The notes beneath the pieces were generated by a model. That model saw only the letters and a list, made by a program, of their open reading frames with translations, did not search any database and was not told the DNA's origin. Below are positions 1 through 5,941 of a DNA stretch of 20,532 bases, one piece after another. Each line of letters starts with the position of its first letter. The first letter of the stretch is position 1. The position numbers and the translations under genes were made by a program. Origin of the DNA: CAZQDP01 sp964592375 (GTDB lineage Bacteria > Bacillota > Clostridia > RUG12999); the NCBI GenBank assembly GCA_964592375.1, contig CAZQDP010000043.1, positions 1 through 20,532 on the forward strand, read 5' to 3'.

Positions 1-9
1 TGATATAAT
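1..9 (+). promoter_or_regulatory. Extended -10 promoter element of the glycosylase gene
   Basis: The first nine bases read TGA-TATAAT, a perfect -10 hexamer with the TG of an extended -10. The -35 region would lie outside the window. Transcription would begin around base 16, only some 20 nt before the chosen ATG at 35, and this argues against using the ATG at 8. Confidence 0.5.
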
Positions 10-34
10 GATAAAAATGAGCGAGGAGTATGTG

Positions 35-541
35 ATGAGGCTTACAGAAGCATTTTTCAAGCAATCTGCAATAGAGATGGCCCCAAGGCTTTTGGGAAAA
101 CTATTGTGCAGAAGACAAAGCGGCATAACCTTAAAGCTAAGAATTACCGAAACGGAATGCTACTTTGGCGAAGTGGATACCGCTTGTCATGCCCATCGGG
201 GCAAAACGGAGCGGAATAAAATGATGTATGAGCAAGGTGGTGTGGCATATATTTACCTTTGCTACGGCATGCATCATTTGCTCAATGTAGTCTCAGGCAG
301 TGAGGGCTTTCCCGAAGCAGTGCTTCTTCGTGGTGTTGAGGGTTATAAAGGGCCCGGAAAACTAACCAAGGCACTAAAAATTGACCGGAATTTGGATGGC
401 GAAAATCTGATTACATCGGATTTTCTTTGGATTGAAGAGGACGGGATCAAACCCAATTATAAGACGGATAAACGAGTTGGCATCGATTATGCAACGGAAG
501 AATATAGAAATAAGCTTTGGCGATTTATTGTAGAGGAATAA
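35..541 (+). CDS. DNA-3-methyladenine glycosylase (AAG/MPG family)
   Basis: This base-excision-repair enzyme removes alkylated purines (3-methyladenine, hypoxanthine and similar) from DNA by flipping out the base and cutting the N-glycosidic bond. The 168-aa protein carries the family signature: LLGKLL near residue 20, TETECY (38-43), H52 in the CHAHRGKTERN block, and YIYLCYGMH (72-80) followed by N84. By alignment from memory with human AAG, E41 matches catalytic Glu125, and Y43, H52 and Y74 match the base-stacking residues. The C-terminal RVGIDYA...LWRF block is also typical. The start at 35 is preferred because GAGGAG at 23-28 sits 6 nt upstream; in-frame ATGs at 8 and 17 lack a ribosome site and overlap the -10 element. 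It is slightly shorter than many bacterial homologues but looks complete. It is probably monocistronic or loosely linked to the next gene, about 108 nt away. Confidence 0.93.
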   Translation: MRLTEAFFKQSAIEMAPRLLGKLLCRRQSGITLKLRITETECYFGEVDTACHAHRGKTERNKMMYEQGGVAYIYLCYGMHHLLNVVSGSEGFPEAVLLRGVEGYKGPGKLTKALKIDRNLDGENLITSDFLWIEEDGIKPNYKTDKRVGIDYATEEYRNKLWRFIVEE

Positions 542-551
542 ACCTAAGATG

Positions 552-631
552 AAGGGTAAACCGTGCCGGATAAGGGACATTACGTACAAAAATAGAGGCA
601 CCTCTTCCGGCAGACGGAATCTTTTACCCTT
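552..631 (+). repeat. Long-stem inverted repeat upstream of the DUF218 gene
   Basis: AAGGGTAAA (552-560) is perfectly complementary to TTTACCCTT (623-631). The next inner block CCGTGCCGG (561-569) pairs with CCGGCAGACGG (607-617) with a 2-nt GA bulge. A 5-nt bulge (618-622) separates the two helices on the right side. The apical part holds a small AGAG/CTCT hairpin (594-605). The 18-bp imperfect stem ends only 4 nt before the ribosome site of the next gene and has no U-tract, so it is not an ordinary terminator. It could be an RNA processing or regulatory structure, or a small mobile palindrome; I do not recognise a known riboswitch class. Confidence 0.6.
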
Positions 632-648
632 GTTTGGAAGTGAGTAAA

Positions 649-1320
649 ATGCGAAAACCAAAGAAACGTAGCAGAAGCATCATTATTATTTTGGCGGTTG
701 CCATTTTTTTTGGCATTGGCTTTTTTTGCTTACAGGTTTATATCGATGACTATGCAAAGGCCTATCTCATCCAACTAGATAATGCACCCTCTGCGGATGC
801 AGTCATGGTACTTGGTGCCTTGGTGTATTCAAACGGTGCGCCTTCATCGGTTTTAGAGGAGAGGCTTATGTATGCTTACGCACTGTACCAGAACGGCAAC
901 GTGAAAAAAATATTGGTAAGCGGTGACCATGGTACAAAGGAATATGACGAAGTCAATGCCATGAAAAACTTTTTGCTTCAAAAAGGCGTGCGTAGAGAAG
1001 ATATTTTCTTAGATCACGCCGGGTTTGATACCTATGATAGTATGTACCGTGCAAAGGAGATTTTCAAGGTTGAAAGCCTCATTATTTCAACCCAAGCGTT
1101 CCATATTGGGCGAGCGGTGTATATCGCGCGCAGGCTTGGAGTAAAGGCCTATGGGTATGCCTCGCCGGATAGGGAATACTATCCTATGGAAGTGCTACGT
1201 TTTCGTGAGAGTTTCGCGAAGGTCAAGGCATTTTTAGATACCGATATCCTAAGAAGAAAACCAAAATTTGAGGGAGAGGCCATTCCCATCTGGAGCAATG
1301 GCATTCTCACGGAGGGATAA
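649..1320 (+). CDS. SanA/YdcF-like DUF218 membrane-anchored protein
   Basis: The 223-aa protein has a basic N-terminus (MRKPKKRSR), one transmembrane helix at about residues 10-30, and a DUF218 domain outside the membrane. Family motifs visible are VLGA after an Ala-Asp start, the LxxRLxxAxxLYxxG segment, ILVSGDHG, YDEVxxMKxFL, the EDIFLDHAGFDTYDSMYRA block and TQAFHxxRA. E. coli relatives (SanA, ElyC/YcbC, YdcF) are linked to envelope integrity and vancomycin exclusion; the biochemical activity is poorly defined. ATG 649 is chosen over the in-frame TTG at 634 because GGAAGTGAG (636-644) lies just before it. The stop is 1 nt before the next ATG, so it is part of a tightly packed operon running to 4093. 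Confidence 0.85.
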   Translation: MRKPKKRSRSIIIILAVAIFFGIGFFCLQVYIDDYAKAYLIQLDNAPSADAVMVLGALVYSNGAPSSVLEERLMYAYALYQNGNVKKILVSGDHGTKEYDEVNAMKNFLLQKGVRREDIFLDHAGFDTYDSMYRAKEIFKVESLIISTQAFHIGRAVYIARRLGVKAYGYASPDREYYPMEVLRFRESFAKVKAFLDTDILRRKPKFEGEAIPIWSNGILTEG

Positions 1321-1321
1321 G

Positions 1322-1600
1322 ATGCAAGCGGAGCTGCTTTTGTATTTAATGATTTGGAATGGGTTTGTGTTTATGCTCTTTGGCATAGATAAGAGAAAGG
1401 CACGGCTGCATAAAAGACGCATCAGCGAAGAAACCTTGATTTTTTCTGCATTTTTTATGGGAGCACTGGGAGGTCTTTTGGGAATGGGTGTGTTCCACCA
1501 TAAAACAAAGCATATGAAATTTCGCATTTTATTACCGATTGCATTCATTTTTAATATTGGAGTGATCACTTTTGCAAAATGGGTTATACAGACATTTTAA
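1322..1600 (+). CDS. DUF1294 family small membrane protein
   Basis: This 92-aa protein matches the DUF1294 pattern: two or three hydrophobic helices, the FGIDKRKA motif followed by a conserved RISEETL segment, a glycine-rich GALGGLLGMGVF stretch and the HHKTKHMKF block. Its function is unknown; members are small integral membrane proteins often found beside housekeeping genes or fused to cold-shock domains. ATG 1322 has GGAGGG at 1311-1316, embedded in the last codons of the upstream gene. The end overlaps the start of the next gene by 29 nt. Confidence 0.85.
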   Translation: MQAELLLYLMIWNGFVFMLFGIDKRKARLHKRRISEETLIFSAFFMGALGGLLGMGVFHHKTKHMKFRILLPIAFIFNIGVITFAKWVIQTF

Positions 1601-2597
1601 AGGAAAGCAATATCGCCTGCTATGCATTGCAAAGCACAGTGAGACCGAAGAGGAAATGGTGGTATATCAGGATAGCTCCGACGAGGGTGAAGTGTGGGTG
1701 AGACCTCTTTCGATGTGGAAGGAAATGGTAGAGCACAAGGATAGGAGCGTAAAACGGTTTGAATACATTGGGGATGGGGCAGAAAAGAAGCACTTTGTAT
1801 ACATTGTTCTCTGTGCAGATAACAGCCTGTATACCGGATGGACAACAGATATTGAGGCCAGAATAAAGGAGCATAATTGCGGCTCCGGCGCAAAATACAC
1901 CAGGTCTCGCAGACCGGTTTCTCTTGTGTATCAAGAGGCTTTTTTACAGAAATCCGATGCGCTAAAAAGAGAAATCCAAATCAAAAAGCTGAGCAAAAAG
2001 CAGAAGTTAAATCTTTTAAGGAGAGATGCACATATGAATTCCTTCATCCAAAAGCTTGAAAATCCAATCAGAATAAAGGAGCTTGATCCTGAGCAGACTT
2101 TGAAGAGGATAGGCGTATCGACAAGCCATACCATATGCGATCTTGGCGCGGGGAGCGGCGTATTTACTATCCCTGCGGCGAGGATGACAAAAGGTAGCGT
2201 GTATGCAGTCGAAATCAATGACGATTTGCTGGGGGTTATCCAATGTAAAGCGGAAAAGGAAGGGCTTCAAAATATTATACCGATAAAGTCAGATGGGGTT
2301 TCATTTCCTATTCCGCCAGGCGCAATTGATCTTGTGCTCCTGGTCACGGTATTACATGAAATTAAAGAAACAACGTTGTTCTTAGAATCGATAAAGAAAG
2401 CCACAAAAAAAGGCGGAAGGCTTGCGGTGATTGAATTTGTAAAAAGATCCTCGCCAATGGGACCGGACGAATCGCGAAGGATTTCAAATATGCAGGTCAG
2501 TGAACTGATGGGAGTAATTGGGTTTGCGCTCATCGATGCATTTGATTTGGGAGAGAACCTTTATTGCGCAGTGTATCAGGAGAGTGATGCAAAGTGA
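1572..2597 (+). CDS. DUF1653, GIY-YIG (UPF0213) and SAM-methyltransferase fusion
   Basis: The ORF joins three recognisable domains. Residues 6-67 are DUF1653 (YRHFKGKQY, AKHSETEEEMVVYQ, WVRPLSMW). Residues 73-150 are a UPF0213-type GIY-YIG domain with the two key tyrosines (Y77 in VYIV, Y87 in YTG), R97 and E134 in the KREIQIKKL segment, so a nuclease-type active site is retained. Residues 155-341 are a class I SAM-dependent methyltransferase with motif I DLGAGSG (190-196) and the acidic E214 of VEIN; its substrate is unknown. The start is TTG 1572: GGAGTGAT (1559-1566) is well placed and no other in-frame start precedes the DUF1653 motif. A strong ribosome site plus ATG sits exactly at the GIY-YIG/methyltransferase border, so a separate methyltransferase may also be made. 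The stop overlaps the next start by 4 nt (GTGA). Confidence 0.85.
   Translation: MQNGLYRHFKGKQYRLLCIAKHSETEEEMVVYQDSSDEGEVWVRPLSMWKEMVEHKDRSVKRFEYIGDGAEKKHFVYIVLCADNSLYTGWTTDIEARIKEHNCGSGAKYTRSRRPVSLVYQEAFLQKSDALKREIQIKKLSKKQKLNLLRRDAHMNSFIQKLENPIRIKELDPEQTLKRIGVSTSHTICDLGAGSGVFTIPAARMTKGSVYAVEINDDLLGVIQCKAEKEGLQNIIPIKSDGVSFPIPPGAIDLVLLVTVLHEIKETTLFLESIKKATKKGGRLAVIEFVKRSSPMGPDESRRISNMQVSELMGVIGFALIDAFDLGENLYCAVYQESDAK
2018..2036 (+). promoter_or_regulatory. Internal ribosome site and ATG at a domain boundary
   Basis: AAGGAGAG (2018-2025) precedes an in-frame ATG at 2034-2036 with a gap of about 8-10 nt. Initiation here would give a 187-aa methyltransferase beginning MNSFIQKLENP, resembling how stand-alone members of this methyltransferase group start. 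This suggests either dual translation or a recent fusion of two adjacent genes by loss of a stop codon. Confidence 0.5.
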
Positions 2598-4093
2598 AGA
2601 AAATAATGATGTTTTGCTTGATATTCACCTTGCTCTGCAGCGTAGCGTTTGCCAAGCAAGAAAGCGGACTTGAGTTTCGTGGCGATCCGGAAAGTGCTAA
2701 CAGTTGCACTTGGAACTATTTTGGAGAGGAAAACGGAGTAGCGTATAGGCTAAGCGGAGCCATGATGAAGCCAAAAGGAAATGGACCCTTTCCGGCAGTG
2801 ATTTTAAGCCATGGCAAAGGAGGAAGTGCACAAGATATTTTGCGCAATATCGGAGCTGAAATGGTCTCGTGGGGCATCGTGGTCATTGCCGTGAATTACA
2901 CGCATGCACGGGAAGCGGTTGCGCAGGGCGCACCGGGGGAAGCCAATGGAATGTTTGATGGTGCCAGCATGGAAAATATCTTGCGCGCAAAAAAAGCATA
3001 TGATATTTTATGTAATCTGCCCTATGTGGATAAAAGCCGCATCGCGGCACATGGACATAGCATGGGTGCATTTGTGACAGGTGGACTTGTGGGAATGTAT
3101 CCAGATGCATTTTGGATTGCTTCCCATACAGCGGGAGGAAGCACGGAGGCTTCGCAGCGACTTCTCGCTAGTGCGACAAAAGCAGAGCAAGTAGAAAAAA
3201 TCAAATTGCCCTATCTTCTGCAGCATGGAGATGAAGATCAGGTGGTCGGTATCGGCCTTGCAAAGAATATGTACAATACGCTCCTGAAAAATGATGTGCA
3301 AGCGGAGCTTATCATCCAGCAGGGGATAGACCACAGCAACATTGCAAGCTCGCCGCTTACCATGAAAAATATAAAAGGTTTTTACGAAAAATATGGAATG
3401 TTTTTAAGTAGAAAAACAGTTGTACTTACGGTTGGAAATGAAAAGGCAAGCATCAATGGAAAAAGGTTTGCTATTGATGGCAATCATCCCGTTACGCCTT
3501 TGATTGAAAATGATAGAACCTTGGTGCCTGCTAGGTTTATCGCTGAAGCGTTTGGCGCAAGCGTGGACTATGTGGATGATACGGTGATTATTCGCTATCA
3601 GGATGTGGTATCGAAGGTTGCAATTGGGGACAATATACTGATTGTGGGGGATAGAGAGGTTCCGCTTGAGGTAGCTGCTAAAATAATGCATGACAGAACA
3701 ATGCTTCCGCTCAGAGCGATTTGCGAAGAGGTTTTGCATAAAACAGTTCATTATGAAAATGGAGTGATCACAGTGACAGATAAAGCCGAGTATAAAAAAA
3801 TATCACCGGGACAAGCAAAAGAGATGATGGAAAAGGAAAATGTGATCATCTTGGATGTGCGCACGCAAAGCGAATATGACGGGGGACATATCAAAGGAGC
3901 CGTGCTTTTGCCGAATACGGAAATTGCGCCGAGAGCGCTAGCAATGCTCCCGGATAAAAATGCAACGATTTTGGTCTATTGCCGAAGCGGTGCAAGAAGC
4001 AAAAACGCCTCCGACCAGCTGGTTGCATTGGGGTATTTTGGTGTATTTGATTTTGGTGGTATTATTGATTGGCCATATGAGGTTATAAAATAG
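2594..4093 (+). CDS. Exported alpha/beta hydrolase, CuAO-N and rhodanese fusion
   Basis: This 499-aa protein begins with a signal peptide (basic MKK, hydrophobic core, probable cleavage after AFA at residue 20). Residues ~45-270 form a dienelactone-hydrolase/acetylesterase-like alpha/beta hydrolase: oxyanion-region HGKGG (73-77), nucleophile S156 in GHSMG, likely acid D215 in HGDEDQVV, and H247 in IDHSN, so the triad is complete. Residues ~277-397 are a copper amine oxidase N-terminal ('stalk') domain with its paired DRTLVPARFIAEAFGA and DRTMLPLRAI repeats; these usually act in surface display or binding, not catalysis. Residues ~402-499 are a rhodanese domain with the active-site loop CRSGAR (C463-R468). 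The GTG start at 2594 overlaps the previous stop by 4 nt, with AGGAG at 2578-2582. Substrates are unknown; the combination is uncommon. Confidence 0.85.
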   Translation: MKKIMMFCLIFTLLCSVAFAKQESGLEFRGDPESANSCTWNYFGEENGVAYRLSGAMMKPKGNGPFPAVILSHGKGGSAQDILRNIGAEMVSWGIVVIAVNYTHAREAVAQGAPGEANGMFDGASMENILRAKKAYDILCNLPYVDKSRIAAHGHSMGAFVTGGLVGMYPDAFWIASHTAGGSTEASQRLLASATKAEQVEKIKLPYLLQHGDEDQVVGIGLAKNMYNTLLKNDVQAELIIQQGIDHSNIASSPLTMKNIKGFYEKYGMFLSRKTVVLTVGNEKASINGKRFAIDGNHPVTPLIENDRTLVPARFIAEAFGASVDYVDDTVIIRYQDVVSKVAIGDNILIVGDREVPLEVAAKIMHDRTMLPLRAICEEVLHKTVHYENGVITVTDKAEYKKISPGQAKEMMEKENVIILDVRTQSEYDGGHIKGAVLLPNTEIAPRALAMLPDKNATILVYCRSGARSKNASDQLVALGYFGVFDFGGIIDWPYEVIK

Positions 4094-4140
4094 ATTGAGG
4101 TAACCAAAATATATAAGGAAATCACATTTTTTTTAAAGAG

Positions 4141-4170
4141 ACCCCCATTTTTGCATAACACCATGCGAAT
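4141..4170 (+). promoter_or_regulatory. Sigma-I-like promoter (ACCCCC, N19, CGAA)
   Basis: ACCCCC at 4141-4146 and CGAAT at 4166-4170, 19 nt apart, resemble the -35 (ACCCCC) and -10 (CGWA) elements described for sigma-I promoters in Bacillus subtilis and Clostridium thermocellum; I recall this consensus from memory. The site lies about 105 nt upstream of a secreted protein gene that is followed by sigI-rsgI. A weaker sigma-A reading of the same region is TTGCAT (4151-4156), 16 nt, TATAAC (4173-4178). Confidence 0.5.
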
Positions 4171-4275
4171 GATATAACAGAAACAAAACGCGGCAGACAT
4201 GGCGCATACATATTCTATCGGAAAATCAGTGCAATGCCTGCGAAGCAAAATATGAATTGAAAAGGAGATGCAACG

Positions 4276-5121
4276 ATGAGTAAAAAAAGTTTGGTTGTTC
4301 TATTGGTATTAGCGGTTTCTTTGTCCTGTATTGGTTTGGGTGCATTCGCACAGGATGAGGAGAATACTTCGGATACGCCCCAGGCTACCGCTACCCCGGA
4401 GATCAGTGCTACTCCCCATGCAACCGCTACCCCAGAGGTGAGTGCAACCCCGCAAGCCACTGCTATTCCCGAGGCTTCTGAAGTACCCCAGGCTACCGCT
4501 ACCCCGTTGGTTTCTGCCATCCCGACCCCTACAGCACAGCCACGGGAGGACAAAGACAAGGACAAAGACAAAGACAATGATCGCAAAGAGAGACATAAGC
4601 AGATAAAGGAAAAATTAGAAGCGCAAAAGCAGAAGCTTGCCGAAGCGAAAATAGAAGCCAAGGAGCTATTGAAAGATATCAGAGAGCTGTTTGCAGATGC
4701 CGATTCTGCCACCAAAAAAGAGATTTTAAGTGAAATGGCAAAGCTCAAAAAGGATTTGAAGGATCTTTCTATCGGTACATTTATGAAGGGCAAGCATGTG
4801 GACTATGATCGATATGATGGTGTAAAACCAATCATCAAGGACAATCGCACACTGGTTCCCGTCAGAGCCATATCCGAGACCTTTGGCGCACTGGTGCAAT
4901 GGACGCAGGAAACCAATACCATTACCATTACTAAGGATGATATTACCATTGTGATGCAAATTGATAATAAAAAGGCAACGGTCAACGGAAACGTGGTGGA
5001 GCTAGAAGTTGCACCCACCATCATCAAAGACCGCACATTGGTACCAATTCGGTTTATTTCCGAGGCCTTTAAGCTCAGCGTAGAATGGGATGAAGACAGC
5101 CAAACAATCGTGATTGAATAA
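4276..5121 (+). CDS. Secreted Thr-Pro-repeat protein with C-terminal CuAO-N domain
   Basis: The 281-aa protein has a signal peptide (MSKK, hydrophobic core, cleavage probably after AFA at about residue 25). A flexible Thr/Pro/Ala linker of imperfect repeats follows (34-89), then an alternating Asp-Lys stretch (92-100), a highly charged probable coiled coil (103-165) and a C-terminal copper amine oxidase N-like 'stalk' domain (~170-281). That domain has the paired NRTLVPVRAISETFGA and DRTLVPIRFISEAF motifs. There is no catalytic domain. By architecture it is an exported envelope or cell-surface protein, the linker spanning the wall. AAGGAG at 4262-4267 sits 8 nt before the ATG. It lies directly upstream of sigI-rsgI without a clear terminator, so it may be both a sigma-I target and part of the same operon. 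Exact function unknown. Confidence 0.8.
   Translation: MSKKSLVVLLVLAVSLSCIGLGAFAQDEENTSDTPQATATPEISATPHATATPEVSATPQATAIPEASEVPQATATPLVSAIPTPTAQPREDKDKDKDKDNDRKERHKQIKEKLEAQKQKLAEAKIEAKELLKDIRELFADADSATKKEILSEMAKLKKDLKDLSIGTFMKGKHVDYDRYDGVKPIIKDNRTLVPVRAISETFGALVQWTQETNTITITKDDITIVMQIDNKKATVNGNVVELEVAPTIIKDRTLVPIRFISEAFKLSVEWDEDSQTIVIE
4375..4542 (+). repeat. Thr-Pro-Ala coding repeats
   Basis: Imperfect units of about 12 codons of the form TPxATATPEVSA encode the flexible linker of the secreted protein. One 21-nt stretch is identical at 4378-4398 and 4486-4506. A GAC/AAA-type alternating Asp-Lys run follows at about 4549-4575. Such tracts tend to vary in length between strains. Confidence 0.75.
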
Positions 5122-5148
5122 ATTTTTTGCAAGAAAAGGCTAAAGCAG

Positions 5149-5181
5149 GCGCAGCGGGTAATGCACAAAGACCTGCTGCGC
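5149..5181 (+). terminator. Hairpin without U-tract between the secreted protein and sigI
   Basis: GCGCAGCGGGT (5149-5159) pairs over all 11 positions, with one G-U, with ACCTGCTGCGC (5171-5181), leaving an 11-nt loop. There is no run of T after it, only TTGGTTTTA. It may attenuate or process the transcript between the two genes rather than end it. Confidence 0.5.
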
Positions 5182-5185
5182 ACAC

Positions 5186-5214
5186 TTGGTTTTATGCGGA
5201 AAATGGATTATTAT
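5186..5214 (+). promoter_or_regulatory. Possible sigma-A promoter for sigI-rsgI
   Basis: TTGGTT (5186-5191) and TATTAT (5209-5214) are 17 nt apart and lie about 30 nt before the sigI start. The -35 is a weak match and the -10 is 5/6. No sigma-I-like ACCCCC/CGAA pair is seen in this gap. Confidence 0.3.
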
Positions 5215-5244
5215 CAGCAGTATAAGGATAAAGGAAAATGAGTG

Positions 5245-5937
5245 ATGCAGAACAATTTGGAAGAGCGCATTCTTGCGGCACAAAATAATACTGCTTTGAG
5301 AGACGATATTATATCGGAATATCGCAGCTTTATTTCGTCATGTGCAAAAAAGGCATGCGGCAGGTATATTACTGTACGTGATGATGAGATGTCCATCGCA
5401 ATGATTGCCTTTGATGAGTCCATTACAAAATATGATTTTTCCAAGGGGAATTTCCTGCATTTTGCCGCAATATTGATAAAAAGCAGACTCATAGACTTTA
5501 TGAGAAAAGAATATAAGCATAGCGGAGAAGTGGCATTTTCGCAGCTTTCCCAGGTGGATGAGCAGGGGAATATAAAAGAATTTGAAATAGAAGATAGATC
5601 TACTTGCATCTCGGATGCAAAATACGAAATGGAAGCAGTCGAGCAGGAGCTTTTGAGATATGGAATTTCATTTTTTGAGCTACCCAAGAGCACTCCAAAG
5701 TCAAAAAAAACCAAGAAAGATTGCTTTTTGGTGATTGGTCACATTCTGCATAGTCCCATCATTTTAAGTGGCATCAAGGAAAAGGGAATGTTGCCTATTA
5801 AAACGGTGACTGAGCAGGTGAAGGTCAATAAGAAGCTATTGGAGCGGCATCGGGCATATATTATTGCAGCCATTGTGATTTTGAGCGGTGAATATGCAAC
5901 CTTATCGGAATATTTTAAGGAAGGAAAAGAGGTGTAA
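5245..5937 (+). CDS. sigI: RNA polymerase sigma factor SigI
   Basis: This 230-aa alternative sigma factor belongs to the sigma-I group of Firmicutes (heat and wall stress in Bacillus; polysaccharide sensing in cellulolytic clostridia). The conserved sigma region 2 is clear at about residues 20-90: EYRSFISSCAKK, GRYITVRDDEMSIAMIAF, then DFSKGNFLHFA and the RLIDFMRKE end. The C-terminal part (~150-230) with VNKKLLERHRAYIIAA and the ILSGEYATLSEYF tail matches the SigI-specific C-terminal domain, not a region 4 of ordinary sigma-70. ATG 5245 is preferred with AAGGA at 5231-5235; GTG 5242 immediately before is possible. The next gene, 4 nt after the stop, is its cognate anti-sigma factor, which makes the identification firm. 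Confidence 0.92.
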   Translation: MQNNLEERILAAQNNTALRDDIISEYRSFISSCAKKACGRYITVRDDEMSIAMIAFDESITKYDFSKGNFLHFAAILIKSRLIDFMRKEYKHSGEVAFSQLSQVDEQGNIKEFEIEDRSTCISDAKYEMEAVEQELLRYGISFFELPKSTPKSKKTKKDCFLVIGHILHSPIILSGIKEKGMLPIKTVTEQVKVNKKLLERHRAYIIAAIVILSGEYATLSEYFKEGKEV

Positions 5938-5941
5938 GTGT

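Noticed and set aside
8..34. Upstream in-frame ATGs (8, 17) for the glycosylase gene
   Set aside because: They overlap or sit too close to the TATAAT element and lack a ribosome site; ATG 35 has GAGGAG 6 nt upstream and fits the family N-terminus.
4127..4134. Eight-T run after the hydrolase gene as a terminator
   Set aside because: No stable stem ends directly before it; the only nearby inverted repeat (GGTTA/TAACC) is short and about 25 nt away.
4215..4793. 192-aa open frame on the minus strand with GVAVAWG-type repeats
   Set aside because: It is the antisense shadow of the Thr-Pro repeats and coiled coil of the secreted protein; the + frame has a signal peptide, ribosome site and known domain.
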